64,000 nt of DNA from Nematopogon swammerdamellus. Lineage: Eukaryota > Arthropoda > Insecta > Lepidoptera > Adelidae. The stretch is taken from NCBI GenBank assembly GCA_946902875.1, contig OX336340.1, positions 19,545,566-19,609,565 on the forward strand, in the 5' to 3' direction. Under the pieces are notes generated by a model that was given only the letters and a program-made list of their open reading frames with translations, did not search any database and had not been told where the DNA came from. Shown one piece after another: positions 1 to 11,650 of the stretch (the stretch's first letter is position 1; each line of letters opens with the position of its first letter). The translations under genes were made by a program, and so were the position numbers.

Positions 1-1140
1 AAAACGTATAAAATAAAGATGCGGTAAGTAACGTTATTAAAATCAGATTTAAATTATTATTGTATATGTCTAATAGCCCTCGGCTCCGTAGCGTTATTTT
101 ATTTGTCAGAATCCGCGGGCGCGCTGCTGTAATCCTGGTACTTTTCAATTTTGTTACATTTACTTATTAAATTACAACACCAAAAAATTATCACATTATT
201 ATTATCTTGTAAACTGCCAGTGTAGATAGAATTTCGTTCACTGTACATTTTACAATAAACAATGCATTAGTATTGGCCGGGGTGGCAAACGGACCTGATC
301 CGGAGCTAAGGCCGGGGTGGCAATGGGGAACAGGCCGGAAAACGTAGATGTAGGTTAATTTTATAAGATGTATGCTTTTAAATCTCAAAATAAAAAAACT
401 GAAAATGAAACTAAGCTGAACTGAAACTGAGTTCAGTGTAGACGACCAAAAGGAAGCACTGACATGGCGCCTAATTCACTATGCAGTGATAGTTTGAAAT
501 CACGGATTTAGTAGGTGAGGTAGCCAATTATGAGGTTCCTACAAAAATATATAGCATTTAGATAGTTCTACAAATAATAGGGTCCCGTACAACGGATACG
601 GAACCCTAAAAATGTCCCCTGATAGAATCTTGTACCTACGAGTGATGTATGGTTCAAAAATCTCATCCAACTCTCTCGACAAAACTCCGCGAACACCTAC
701 GGGTAAAAGCTCTAATAAAATAAATCAACTTACTTACAGATTACTCGGAGTGTATAAAGGCTAAAAACATTAAAATGCCTATTTATGTTTTAAAACATAA
801 ACCAACAATCCGGTTGTGTGTGATTCTAGAGACAGGTCATCCCGAGGCATCGAATGGGAGACACCGGAGGAATTTAAAATAGAGGAAGCGTCAAAAAGTG
901 AAAAGTCATTACAAAATGTGTGTGAACCAAGTGTGCACAGACAGAGACAAAAGACAGACACAACAGAGACAAGTATAATAATTTATTGAAGTTTTGTCTC
1001 TGTCCAATAAAATATACCTACCTATGTTTATCTTTGTCACACCTTATGAACATAAATATTTTAACAACAAATGCAGTTACTTAGTATCCCTACATTTAAT
1101 GATTTATGTGCGAGATTATGTGTGATATACTGATATACAT
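1..1140. other. Gene-free AT-rich stretch at the left edge
   Basis: Contains a doubled ggccggggtggcaa motif at 275-322 and a family D end at 574-612. I see no gene. Confidence 0.4.
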
Positions 1141-1146
1141 ATAAAC

Positions 1147-1405
1147 GTCTGTGGCCCAGTACTTGAAAATAATAGGCCCACTGCATTTCTCCCCGTGCAT
1201 GTCGTAAAATGTGACGCCGGGCGACAGAACTTGGCACGGTCCTTCGCCACAGTCATGCAGTATAATTTATGCATTCGTGCCTAATTTGCTGCTCCTAATA
1301 TTTTGCTAAACGTGGTCGTCGGTGTTGTGACGTAATTTGAACAAGTTCTTGCAGCACAACACCGTTTACTCTGCGTAATCCGATTGTCGGGATAGAGCGT
1401 GATGG
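1147..1405 (+). mobile_element. SINE, family C, diverged
   Basis: Aligned by eye to 17773-18042 over most of its length, including gctaaacgtggtcgtcggtg. Confidence 0.55.
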
Positions 1406-1476
1406 CATATATTGTATGTAGGTAGGTATGTATGTTAAAGATTATGTTGCTAATAGTTTTTTTATAGAAACTTTGT

Positions 1477-1847
1477 ACCGTGTGGGGCCGGTATGTACCG
1501 TGTGGGGCCGGTATTGTACCGTGTGGGGCCGGTACTTTAAAAGAATAGCCCCACTGCATCTCTCCCCGTGTATGTCGTAAAAGGCGACTAAGGGATATGA
1601 CTCCCTTCTTATATTACTAGGTGGTAGGGTTAAACCCGCCCGGGTTGGTACCACCGCACTGAATGAAAGGTCGGTCGAAACGGCTATGTAAATAGTTTGT
1701 GTTTTCCGTCCAGTTCAGTGTAGCCGGCACGACCGAAGGGAAGCAAGCACTGACGTGGCACCAGTTCACCCGGTGTTATGGGCTGACATCACGGATGTTG
1801 TAGGTGATGTAGCCAACCGTGTCAGTTTCCATAAAAAAAAAAAAAAA
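1477..1847 (+). mobile_element. SINE, family A variant, with triplicated head motif
   Basis: taccgtgtggggccggta occurs three times in a row at about 1477-1533, followed by the family A body and a 15-A tail at 1833-1847. Confidence 0.8.
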
Positions 1848-2282
1848 TTATAGAAAGCGCGACATGTGGCGCTTACCACCCATAAAGTGTCTAACGACGC
1901 CCATGGACATTCGGTCGTACGCGAGCATGTGACAACCTTAGTTGGGGAACGAAATAACTCCTACTACGCCGTGTATGGTTCTATACTTTTTAATTCATTG
2001 GAAGATACCACAAAATTGAAAGTAGATAAGTAAGTGGGCCACGGAAACTAGAATATTGACCTTGAGATAGCAGGTCATTATCAAGGTGATGATGTTCCGC
2101 GCTCGGGGTTCCGCCTGGCCTGTCCCATTACAGATAATATTATGTCCTCGGAAGACATATCTCAACCGCTACGTGCCGCTACCGCTAGCCACCACCGCCA
2201 CCGAGGAAAATTGTGCTATTAGAAGCTGCGAGAATAAAATGTACCTATGGCCGACTTTAGCATTTACTTTTGGGATTAAATT

Positions 2283-2890
2283 TTTTTTTGACGTGATGAT
2301 GTCACGTCTTATAAATTGATGAACACCGGCTGCACGCACGAAGAAGTATAACGTTCCATCTAAACCTGTGTGTGCAAGCGAGAGCGCGATAGAGACCTGT
2401 GTGTGCAAGCGAGAGCGCGATAGAGAGGCATATGCAATAGTAGGAAATACAAAATATATTTCTCTGTCTTTTGCGAGCCTCGAACCCGCGGTCCCTGCCA
2501 CCATCACTGACCAGGCGTGTTATACACGCACGCGGGCTATCGACCGTCTACTTATCGCTGCAAATTTTCTCAACAGTATGTGAATTTCATGGAGCGACAT
2601 CTAGAGTCCACATCTAGCGTCAATATTAAATTAAATACTTCAGCCAGCGGTATACTTGATTTAGCAGTTAGGTAATTGTTGCAACGTTGAACATGTAGAT
2701 GGATGGCGTTATGTAGGTTTTTTAAATTTAATTATTAGTCGTTATTTTCTCATATTTTTTATTAGTTATTATCACATGTTTATCATGTACTTAAGTTAAT
2801 TTTACATGGTAAATATCCGCCGGAACTGATTTACTTTATGACATCATCACGTAAAACTATCGTCCGTAAACCAACTTTACAGAAAACAAT
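2283..2890. mobile_element. MITE-like repeat copy 1, with internal insertion
   Basis: Left end ttataaattgatgaacaccg and right end taaaactatcgtccgtaaac match the copy at 10760-11095. The interior is longer here and includes a tRNA-like stretch at about 2470-2560. Confidence 0.5.
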
Positions 2891-2891
2891 T

Positions 2892-3141
2892 TTTTTTAAT
2901 TTTTATGGAAACTGACACGGTTGGCTACATCACCTCCAACATCCGTGATGTCAGCCCATAACACCGGGTGAACTTGGTGCCACGTCAGGTCTTCCCTTCG
3001 GTCGTGCCGGCTACACTGAACTGGACGGAAAACACAAACTATTTACATAGCCGTTTCGACCGACCTTTCATTCAGTGCGGTGGTACCAACCCGGGCGGGT
3101 TAAACCCTACCACCTAGTAAGAAGGGAGTCATATCCCTTAC
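2892..3141 (-). mobile_element. SINE, family A
   Basis: Body and A-tail of family A on the minus strand; the head is truncated at about 3141. Confidence 0.75.
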
Positions 3142-3166
3142 CTATATTATGTATGTAGATTTTTTT

Positions 3167-3386
3167 AATGTAATCCGGTATGGGTCACTGAGTCGGAGGG
3201 GCCAAAGCACGTGCTCCGACCAGCCAATATCACCTCCGAGAAGGTAGGTGCCATACCGAGATCGCTGGCTATACTGGACTAGAGAACACAACCGAGGCTG
3301 CCATGCGCCCATCCGCCCATCTTACGTCCAGCACGGTGGTACCAACCCAGTCGGCTACAATTTGAGCCTACCACCTAGTAAGGTAG
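3167..3386 (-). mobile_element. SINE, family B, 3' part
   Basis: Contains the gccaatatcacctccgagaa and tcggctacaatttgagccta blocks of family B; the head is absent. Confidence 0.65.
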
Positions 3387-4728
3387 GAAGGTAGGTACTT
3401 TTTAACCGACTTCCAAAAAAGGAGGAGGTTCTCAATTCGTCTGTATGTTTTTTTTTTTTTTTATTTTTTTTTTTATTTTTTTTATTTTTATTTTTTTGTA
3501 TGTTTGTAACACGATTTCTCCGTCAATTGAGGGCCGATTTAGAAAATTCTTTTTTTGTTAGTTAGGTCATACTTCCGAGGTGGTCCCATTTCAATTTTAT
3601 CGAAATTGGTTCAGTGGTTTTCGAAAAATCAGCATAATACTATGGTGTGTGGTTACCTTCAGCAAAACTTGTGATGTGGTCGTTTTCGGCAATTTTCAGT
3701 TTGATAAATTAGTATGGTGTGTGGTTACCTTCAGCAAAACATTTGTGATGTGGACTTATTCAGCAATTTGCAGTCTGACACATATGGCGAATAATTCTGT
3801 ACCACTTCAATCGATTTCGATTATTCGATTTCGATTATTCTTTTTTATGTAATATTACTAAAAAGAATGAAATAAAAACTGTTTTAAAAAATATTAAACC
3901 GATTTCCAAAAAACAAAAAAAAAAAAACTAAAAAGTATTAAATACCTAATATTTTGAAATTTTCTCTGTCCTGTTGAAATACATGAATCGATATACTAGT
4001 GATACATATTCGGACCCTTGTTTCATGAATATTCTAAATTTGAAATTTTTTTATCTTTTCCGACCGGCGTTTAATTTATTATGGTACCTGGCCAGTACCT
4101 ACTGTACCGAGTACCATCGAGCTGGTTTGATGATGGAGACAGAAGGTGGCCATAGGAACTCCTAAACTACACATGATAAACCCATCGTGTTTGGGCTCGT
4201 TGCATTTGTCTTCACGAGAAATTTACTTTAGACCTAAAAGATTCTCAATTCGACGGTATGTTTTCTTTTTTTGGATGTTTGTTACGCGATTACTCCGTCA
4301 ATTGTGGGCCGATTTTGAAAATTCTTTTTTTTTTATTTGAAAGGGGATAACCCTGAGGTTTTTGAAGTGAAAACTTCTTTAGCGGCTCTTGGCACTTTTT
4401 TAGGTGGGTAAAAATGTATAACTCGCGACATCGCGTCAGCGTCATTTTTAAAATGAAACCTTAAGTCATTGCGTTAAGGGTTAAGTTAGAGTGGCACGGG
4501 ATCTGCCGGCACTCCCGGAGTGCAACTGTTAAGTAGGGTTCCGTAACACGTTTATGTCTGTCCATTCTACTAAGTTCTGCAAAATGAATGTAGGGTTCCG
4601 TAACATATGCATGTCTATCCGTTCTACTAAATTTTACAATTTTCAACCAAGGTCCTCCGACGGTTATTTTATAATAAAAGTAGGCTTCCGTAACACATTT
4701 ATGTCTGTCCATTCTACTAAGTTCTGCA

Positions 4729-5074
4729 ACATCACCTACAACGTCTGTGATGTCAGCCCATAACACCAGTGCCATGTCAGTGCTTCCCCCTTTGATCGTG
4801 CTGACTACACTGAACTGGTCGGAAAACACAAACTATTTACATAGCCGTTTCGACCGACGTTTAATTCAGTGCGGTGGTACCAACCCGGGAAGGTTAAACC
4901 CTACCACCAAGTAAAATTACGAGGGAAGGGACTTACAGTTTTACGAGGAATCCGAACCTTGGTCAGCCTCCAACGGTCAGCGGTCACCCATCTAAGTACT
5001 GACCGCACCCAGCGTTGCTTAAAATTCAATAGCGACAGTTGACTGTCTGCACCACTGAGCTATCGAAGCTGACG
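4729..5074 (-). mobile_element. SINE, family A, with tRNA-like head
   Basis: Minus-strand body with the tRNA-like head near 4940-5074; the A tail is lost and replaced by gttccgtaac-type repeats at 4535-4720. Confidence 0.7.
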
Positions 5075-5197
5075 TGGTCCTATTTTAATTGGGTCAAGAT
5101 CGGATTGGAAAGCGAGGCGGAATCGCGAGGCCGAAGGCCGAGCGATTCCGCCGAGTACATTAATAGCAAAAAATTACTAAAAAAAACTGTGAAATAA

Positions 5198-5568
5198 AAA
5201 AAAAGTTTTAAAAAACATAAAACCGACTTCCTAAAAAAAGTAAAACTAAAAAACTATTTAAAATAAAAATATAAAAACCGCCTTCAAAAATATATGAAAT
5301 AAAAACCTAAAAAAAAAAACGAACCCTAGAGTTGAAGGCGGTGCTAAAGCAAGCAAAAATGATGCATGAAAGAAAACATGAGCGGATGATAATATCCTTT
5401 GTGATTTGTGTAGCCTTTTTAGCACCGCCTTCAACTCTAGGGTTCGTTTTTTTTTTTAGGTTTTTATTTCATATATTTTTGAAGGCGGTTTTTATATTTT
5501 TATTTTAAATAGTTTTTTAGTTTTACTTTTTTTAGGAAGTCGGTTTTATGTTTTTTAAAACTTTTTTT
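5198..5568. repeat. Perfect 150-bp inverted repeat with 69-bp loop
   Basis: Left arm 5198-5348 and right arm 5418-5568 are exact reverse complements as far as I can read, including aaccgccttcaaaaatat and ctagagttgaaggcggtgc. A half copy of one arm is at 6005-6110. Confidence 0.9.
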
Positions 5569-6326
5569 TCTTTCGTTAGTCTCCTATCATCCATTCTTCA
5601 AATATGACCGAACCACCGAAACACTACTTTCTCAATCATTGTTAATATATCATGTTTCAGTATTATATTTATTACTGTATAATATTACTAGCTTTTGCCC
5701 GCGGCTGTGCTCGCGTGAAATTCGTATTTAAAAAGAAGAAATTAAGTATGTCCGTTACTGTACCTTTATTTCAGCGCGCGAAACAATTCGGATTGTATGA
5801 AAGCCACATCTTAGCATATCTCGAAGTAAATTTTATTTAGCCTATCCTGTGTTCCGTATAGATAAATGTGCTTGTACTAAGTTTCATCGAATTCGGATGA
5901 TCATCGGATGAAGGAAATACATACATACAGAAAATATTTCTAAATATCGTCAATTTAGTTTTAGTATCATACATAGTGTCCACAAACGCAATATCTCATA
6001 AAAAAAAACACACTGTGAAATAAAAAACTATTTAAAAAATATAAAAACCGCCTTCAAAAATGTACGAAATAAAAAAAAATCGAACCCTAGAGTTGAAGGC
6101 GGTCGGTTATTTTTGTTTGCTTTTAATAGGCAGCGATTGGATCAATATGGTTTGAAGTTTGTTAACGAGAGGTTAATTATTTTTATGGTTCGTTTGTTTT
6201 GTTTTAGTTTTGGTAATTTTAATTTGATAGATACCTAGTTTTAATATAATATATTTTAATTTGTAATAATCAGCTTTAATTTGATAGGTAATATTTAATG
6301 TAATTGTGTGTATTCATTTTCGTTTA

Positions 6327-6500
6327 GGCTTACGCGGTATAACTGCGACATGTGGCGCCGAGTCACCCATCATAAGGTGTCTAACAACGCCCATGGACAT
6401 TCGGTCGTACGCGGGTTTTAAGGCTATTATGTCCATGGGCGTGGTTAGACACCTTATGGGTGGCTCGGCGCCACAGGTCGCAGTTATACCACGTAAGCGA
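6327..6500. repeat. Foldback of a LINE 3' end, about 70-bp arms
   Basis: Arms 6327-6400 and 6429-6500 are inverted copies with a few mismatches; each contains accttatgggtggc-type sequence found at the LINE ends at 7590-7640. Confidence 0.8.
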
Positions 6501-6600
6501 AAACATTGGTATAATGTTTGTACCTTTTACTTTAATATGTAACTTATTTACATTACCTACATATATCTAATATAAAAAAATATATATAAAAAAAAAAATA

Positions 6601-6890
6601 AGCAAGCTGAAGTGGCAGTGGGCTGGGCACATCTGTCGTAGACCCGACAACCGATGGGGTAGACGGGTGCTCGAATGGAGGCCACGTACAAGCAAACGTA
6701 GCGTGGGACGCCCCCCGGCTAGATGGACAGATGACCTAAAAAAGGTAGCCGGGAGCAGCGACTTGTTGGATGAGAAGAGCGGAAGACCGCGTGTGGTGGC
6801 GTGCCTTGGGAGAGGCCTATGTCCAGCAGTGGACCGATACAGGCTGATGATGATGATGATGACATATATCTGGGCCACCGTCCATTTTGA
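6601..6890 (+). mobile_element. RTE-type LINE 3' end fragment
   Basis: Translates in part to KLKWQWAGHIC, RRVLEWRPRT and KRSVGRPPARWTDDLKK, the conserved tail of RTE-like ORF2 proteins, and ends in a (GAT)n repeat at 6845-6861 that is typical of RTE tails. Confidence 0.75.
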
Positions 6891-7063
6891 TACATAAATA
6901 TATCAATGAAACGAACATCATTCATGCGTGAATCATGAGGAACTTTATTGTGTTGGTTGAAAAAATTCGATACCACGATTTTATAAGCGTATCCTGCCTG
7001 CCTGATTGCAATGTTCCCTGCGTATTTTGTGCTATATTTACTATTATGGCTAATTAGGCCATT

Positions 7064-7300
7064 TTTTTTATGTTACCCGGTATGGGTGGCTGAGTCGGAG
7101 GGGCCATCCATAGCACATGCTCCGACAAGCCAATATCACCTCCGAGAAGGTAGGTGCCATACTGGAGACTTCCCTGGATTGCTGGCTATACTGGACTAGA
7201 GGAGAACACAACCGAGGCTGCATTGCGGCCATCTTACAACCAGTTTTGTGGTACCAACCCAGTCGGCTACAATTTGAGCCTACCACCTAGAAGGGGCAAG
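7064..7300 (-). mobile_element. SINE, family B, 3' part
   Basis: Same blocks as the copy at 3167, with the tail tttttttatgttacccgg on the plus strand. Confidence 0.65.
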
Positions 7301-7439
7301 GGATTTATGATGTTACGTGATGCAAATGTGTCATATTTTAACGTTTTATTTATTAGTTTACGGGTTTTGTTTGATGTCGAACTATTTATATTGCATGGAT
7401 TAAAGAAAGTTTCAATTTCATGCTGAATTAAATTTAAAT

Positions 7440-7645
7440 CTTCCCTCCACAGAACTGGGTAAACTCTGGAACGCTCTCCCTGCCCACACATTTCCCCCCA
7501 AGTATAGTCTCGGGTCCTTCAAGAGAGACGTGAATAGGCACCTGTCAGGCCGGCATGGCATTCGTAACCCCCGCGTACGACCGAATGGGGCGTCGTTAGA
7601 CACCTTATGGGTGGCGCGGTGCCACACGTCGCTCATTCTATAAAA
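7440..7645 (+). mobile_element. LINE 3' end fragment
   Basis: Begins with gaactgggtaaactctgg, matching the RT C-terminal fragment at 37910-37990, then a 3' part with ggcattcgtaacccccg and accttatgggtggcg and a short A run. Related 3' parts are at 24640-24850 and 6325-6500. Confidence 0.6.
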
Positions 7646-8159
7646 AAATATCAAATTTATTTATTTTCTCCTACAACATATTTTTTTAAACAAACTGATG
7701 TACGCTTGATTGAACTAAGAATTCAACTCAGCATAAACATACAAGATAATCTTAAATTAAACAATATTGACCACCGCAACGCAACCTGATAGGTCATTGA
7801 TCCAATAAGAAACCTAAGAAATTTGTCACTTCAACCGCAGTTAATTTAATCCGCCAACCTTCTTCTTCACAATAAATTGATAGTACCTACCTAACTAGGT
7901 ATAGAATATGCCTAGCTGGTTAAATCTGGACACAAAAAAAATCCACAGAGAATCACCCAACAAAAAAACTTTCGATGAGTCATCGAATTCGTCGGCATTA
8001 TGTACCTACCTGTGGCATTACTTAGGAATTCCAGTTCGCTTCGTCAAACATTCTGAAGTAAAAAAATGTTGGGTCCAATACTATGAGGTAAAAATATTCC
8101 TTCCTCGACGCATTCTTTTTCTTTATCAGTTTTTAGATCATGTGTTCATTGCGTCATTG

Positions 8160-8326
8160 TCAGCCTCGGTTAATCAGTGGTGCGGTGGGTCGACTGTTGG
8201 TCGGATCATAAGCACACCTGGGCGCGGTCAGTGGATGGATGGGTGAACGCTCAACCTAAGCTCAACCGTTCGAGGCTGACCGTGGTTTGGATTCCACGTA
8301 AAACTGTAGGTCCCTTTCCTTCTTAA
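8160..8326 (+). mobile_element. SINE, family A, tRNA-like head only
   Basis: tcagcctcggttaatcagtg through tgtaggtccctttcc matches the head half of the full-length copy at 34964-35345. Confidence 0.65.
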
Positions 8327-8335
8327 CGTTTCTTA

Positions 8336-8472
8336 GGCCCAATTGCGCCAACACGAATTTAGAGTTAAGTAGCGAGTTATGGATTTAAACGCAGTTCCCA
8401 CGGTCAACGGGTACTAGCTTAACGAGTTAAACTGATTTATATCGTTAAATTCGTGTTGGCGCAATTGGCCCT
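8336..8472. mobile_element. Short TIR element (MITE)
   Basis: aattgcgccaacacgaattta at the left and its complement near 8444-8466 at the right; 137 bp, no coding capacity. Confidence 0.7.
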
Positions 8473-9502
8473 TAACGTTTTAGATTTATTTGTGTAATGT
8501 CTGTTGTTTTTATAATATTTTGTGTTATACCTATTTTCGCTTTTTTTCTTTTCTTTAAATCTGAATCTAAATGTGTAAACATGTAATTGGTGTCCTGTAA
8601 GTTATAATAATTGCATGTTTATGATGTGTTTATATGATAATAAGCATTGACATCAATGATAATAAGTAATTAATTAAATCGTACATAAATGCCAATTTTT
8701 AGTTATTTAGTTAAGCATTCTGCTTAACATCTTTTGCATAGCAAGTAAGTTCCAATTTAGTTTCAAGAGTTATCTATTAATTTTTTGGGTGAATAAAGTT
8801 TACTTAAAAAATATAGACTGAACTTTTAATTACTTATACACCCACAAGTAGTGATTAAAGTCTACGAATAGTATAGTTAATGCACCTAGGCGGTTCCCCA
8901 GGTGAAGCAAGTGAGGCGCCGCCGCCGCTTCACTTGCGCCTCTTGAAGGTAAAGAAAAAAAAATCAACATGGATGTTTATTTATTGCTAGACTTTGGGCA
9001 TGTCCTGTCCTCGAAATGAAAACTGCAATACAACATTAATAAAATGCTATTATGTAGGTAATCCGCCTAGGTGCTTCACTAAAATTCATTGGTCAAAGCC
9101 GCCACTGGCACCTAGGTGAATTAACCCAGGTGAATTAAGTAAACTCCACGAAGTTTGCCGCAATAAATAAAATATTTTTTTTTTCTTTCTTGTTGCTTTA
9201 TCAACTTACCTACCCAACCGTCAGACGCCAGGTCGATTTTGTAACTGATTTTGTAATGTCACTGCATTGTCTTTTGCTTTCATCACATCACATAACATGC
9301 TTAGGGAAATGTTTTTTTTTTCACCTAAGTAAACTCGTATTGTCCATATTTTGAGGACTTGGCAAACAAATGCGAAAAAACTGTTTGGGCACAGAGCAAG
9401 TAGGTATGGGTGAGAACAGTGGTGTAGGTAGGGAAACCATCATAAATCTGGTATGTATAATAGGTAAGTATTCATTCTCGAAGTTTATACAAATAAAAAC
9501 GC

Positions 9503-9703
9503 CCGGATTCGTACCACCGCACTGAATGAAATGTCGGTCGAAACGGCCATGTAAATAGTTCGTGTTTTCCGTCCAGTTCATTGTAGCCGAGATGAAATGA
9601 AGGGAAGCACTGACATGGCACCTAGTTCGCCCGGTGATATGGGCTGACATCACGGATGTTGTAGGTTATGTAGCCAACCGTGTCAGTTTCCATAAAAAAA
9701 AAA
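9503..9703 (+). mobile_element. SINE, family A, 3' half
   Basis: Family A body ending in an A run at 9693-9701. Confidence 0.75.
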
Positions 9704-10759
9704 TAAAGACAAAAATAGATAGGTACCTACTTAGTTGCACATTTTGTCTAAGTCTTGAAGAGCTAAATTATTAGCAAACATTATTAAAAGGTAAGATTTC
9801 GAATATTGATGTTAAACAAAGTTGTTTGTTTAAACATTTTTGTTTAAAATATTTAATGGGTTCGACGAAACTTCCGGAATTGTTAATGTGTTTACATTTT
9901 ACATAGTGCATATATGTATACCTATATATTTGTCAGTTTCGGGTTTTATCGCCAGTGTGGTTGCTTGCGTGCGGTTGGTTAGGTAGGTAGGGTAGGTAGG
10001 AGCACAGACAGTCGTTTTCAACGATCTCACCATGAGATCGTTGTGTTCCTCCATTTGTTTAAAAATATGTCAAACAATATATTATGTGTATACTATATAT
10101 GTATGCAATTTATGCATAAATATAATATGTACGTACCTTATAGTACTTATTTTATGTATGTATCTATGTACCTATCTATATGTTTGTGTCCATTTATTTA
10201 ATAGTTTTATTTTTCACGCTTCTCTTTTGCACTGCATTGTCCGCCCTATCAGCTTCTCCACATCCCAAAGCTTTTTCTAAAGAATGCTACTATGCATTAA
10301 ACTCGCCTGTTGCATCCTTTTTATGGTGTACCTACAATAATAAAGCGAATTTTGATTTGAAACACCTACTTAGGAAAAATGGATATAGTAAATTTTTACA
10401 TAATATAAGGTAGGTACTTTTTTCATTAACCCCCGACGCAAAAAGAGGGGTGTTATATGTTTAACGTGTATGTATGTATGTATGGGTGTGTCTGCTGTGG
10501 CATCGTAGCTCCCAAACGGATGGACCGGATCAAGTAATAAAGTAATTAATTAAGCAAACAAAAAATTTATTATCTTAAAAAGTGGACCGATTTGCATGCG
10601 ATTTTTTTTAAAAAGCTTGAAATAAAAGTTAAATTACAAATTTTAAATAGCTCCGACCCTTAAAAATTCTAAAATTAGTTTACTTACTTAAAGGAGTCGG
10701 GGGACCGCTAATAAAAAGAGCTGCGCGCGTATTTACTACCTTTTAGTAGGTAAACGGAT

Positions 10760-11095
10760 ATATTTTTTGACGTCTTATAAATTGATGAACACCGGCTGCA
10801 CGCACGAAAAAGTGTCACGTTCCATCTGAGCCTGTGTGTGCAAGCGAGAGCGCGTAACAAGCGATAGAGAGGCACAATCGGCCCAAGCGGCAGTGTTGCC
10901 AAACGTACGGTAATTGCCGTATCGTACGGTAATCGAGGCTAGAAATCGACAAATGTACGCCGTACGGCAACGGCAGCGGTAGGGGTGCCGTACGAAAAAA
11001 TACGGTAATTCTTATAGCTGTGTTTCTTTATGACGTTATCTATCACGTAAAACTATCGTCCGTAAACCGACTTTACAGACAACCAATTTTTTTTT
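10760..11095. mobile_element. MITE-like repeat copy 2
   Basis: Shares both ends with 2283-2890. The middle (10890-11010) holds several versions of tacggtaat and its complement, a locally palindromic stretch. Confidence 0.5.
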
Positions 11096-11650
11096 ACTTT
11101 TTAAGGGTCGGGGGATTTTTACATTTGTAATTTAACTTTTTTTATTGTAGAAAACGTCTAATAAATTGCAATATTATATTACAATTTATGATAGATTTTG
11201 ACTGCGGATTCGTCTGCGTTTAATACAAAAATATATATTTCATTATACTTACAGTACCTAGTACCTACGTACGCATAAATAATGTAATGATGTCACGTTG
11301 GACTTGGGTGTGAGCTCTAAAACTTTTGATTTGAGAGATCACAATAGATCTTCATATGTCGCAGTGACAGGGCTCAGGGGCCCTAACTCTCACACTTTAA
11401 ATCATAATCCTGATGTCAACGTTTGCCTCCCCTATAAAATATGTCTGAGTATCAATACCTAGATATGTATAGCGCGTACATGCCTAGTTACTGATATAGC
11501 CTTTTCAAATAAATCGAAAATAACATATTAAGATAAAAATAATGTAAAGTTATAAATTCAATCGTTTTGGCATAACAATAATCTAACGATTCTCAAGATA
11601 AAAACGCAGAGGGAAGAGAATATATTATGTATGATGGATATATATTATAT

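Noticed and set aside
4461..4829. 122-aa minus ORF with internal repeats (SRMDRHKCVTEAY)
   Set aside because: Made of repeated 'ggcttccgtaacac' repeat-end sequence and a SINE; no protein family.
7908..8246. 112-aa ORF as a possible gene
   Set aside because: Its 3' third is a SINE head and the rest has no family features or splice context.
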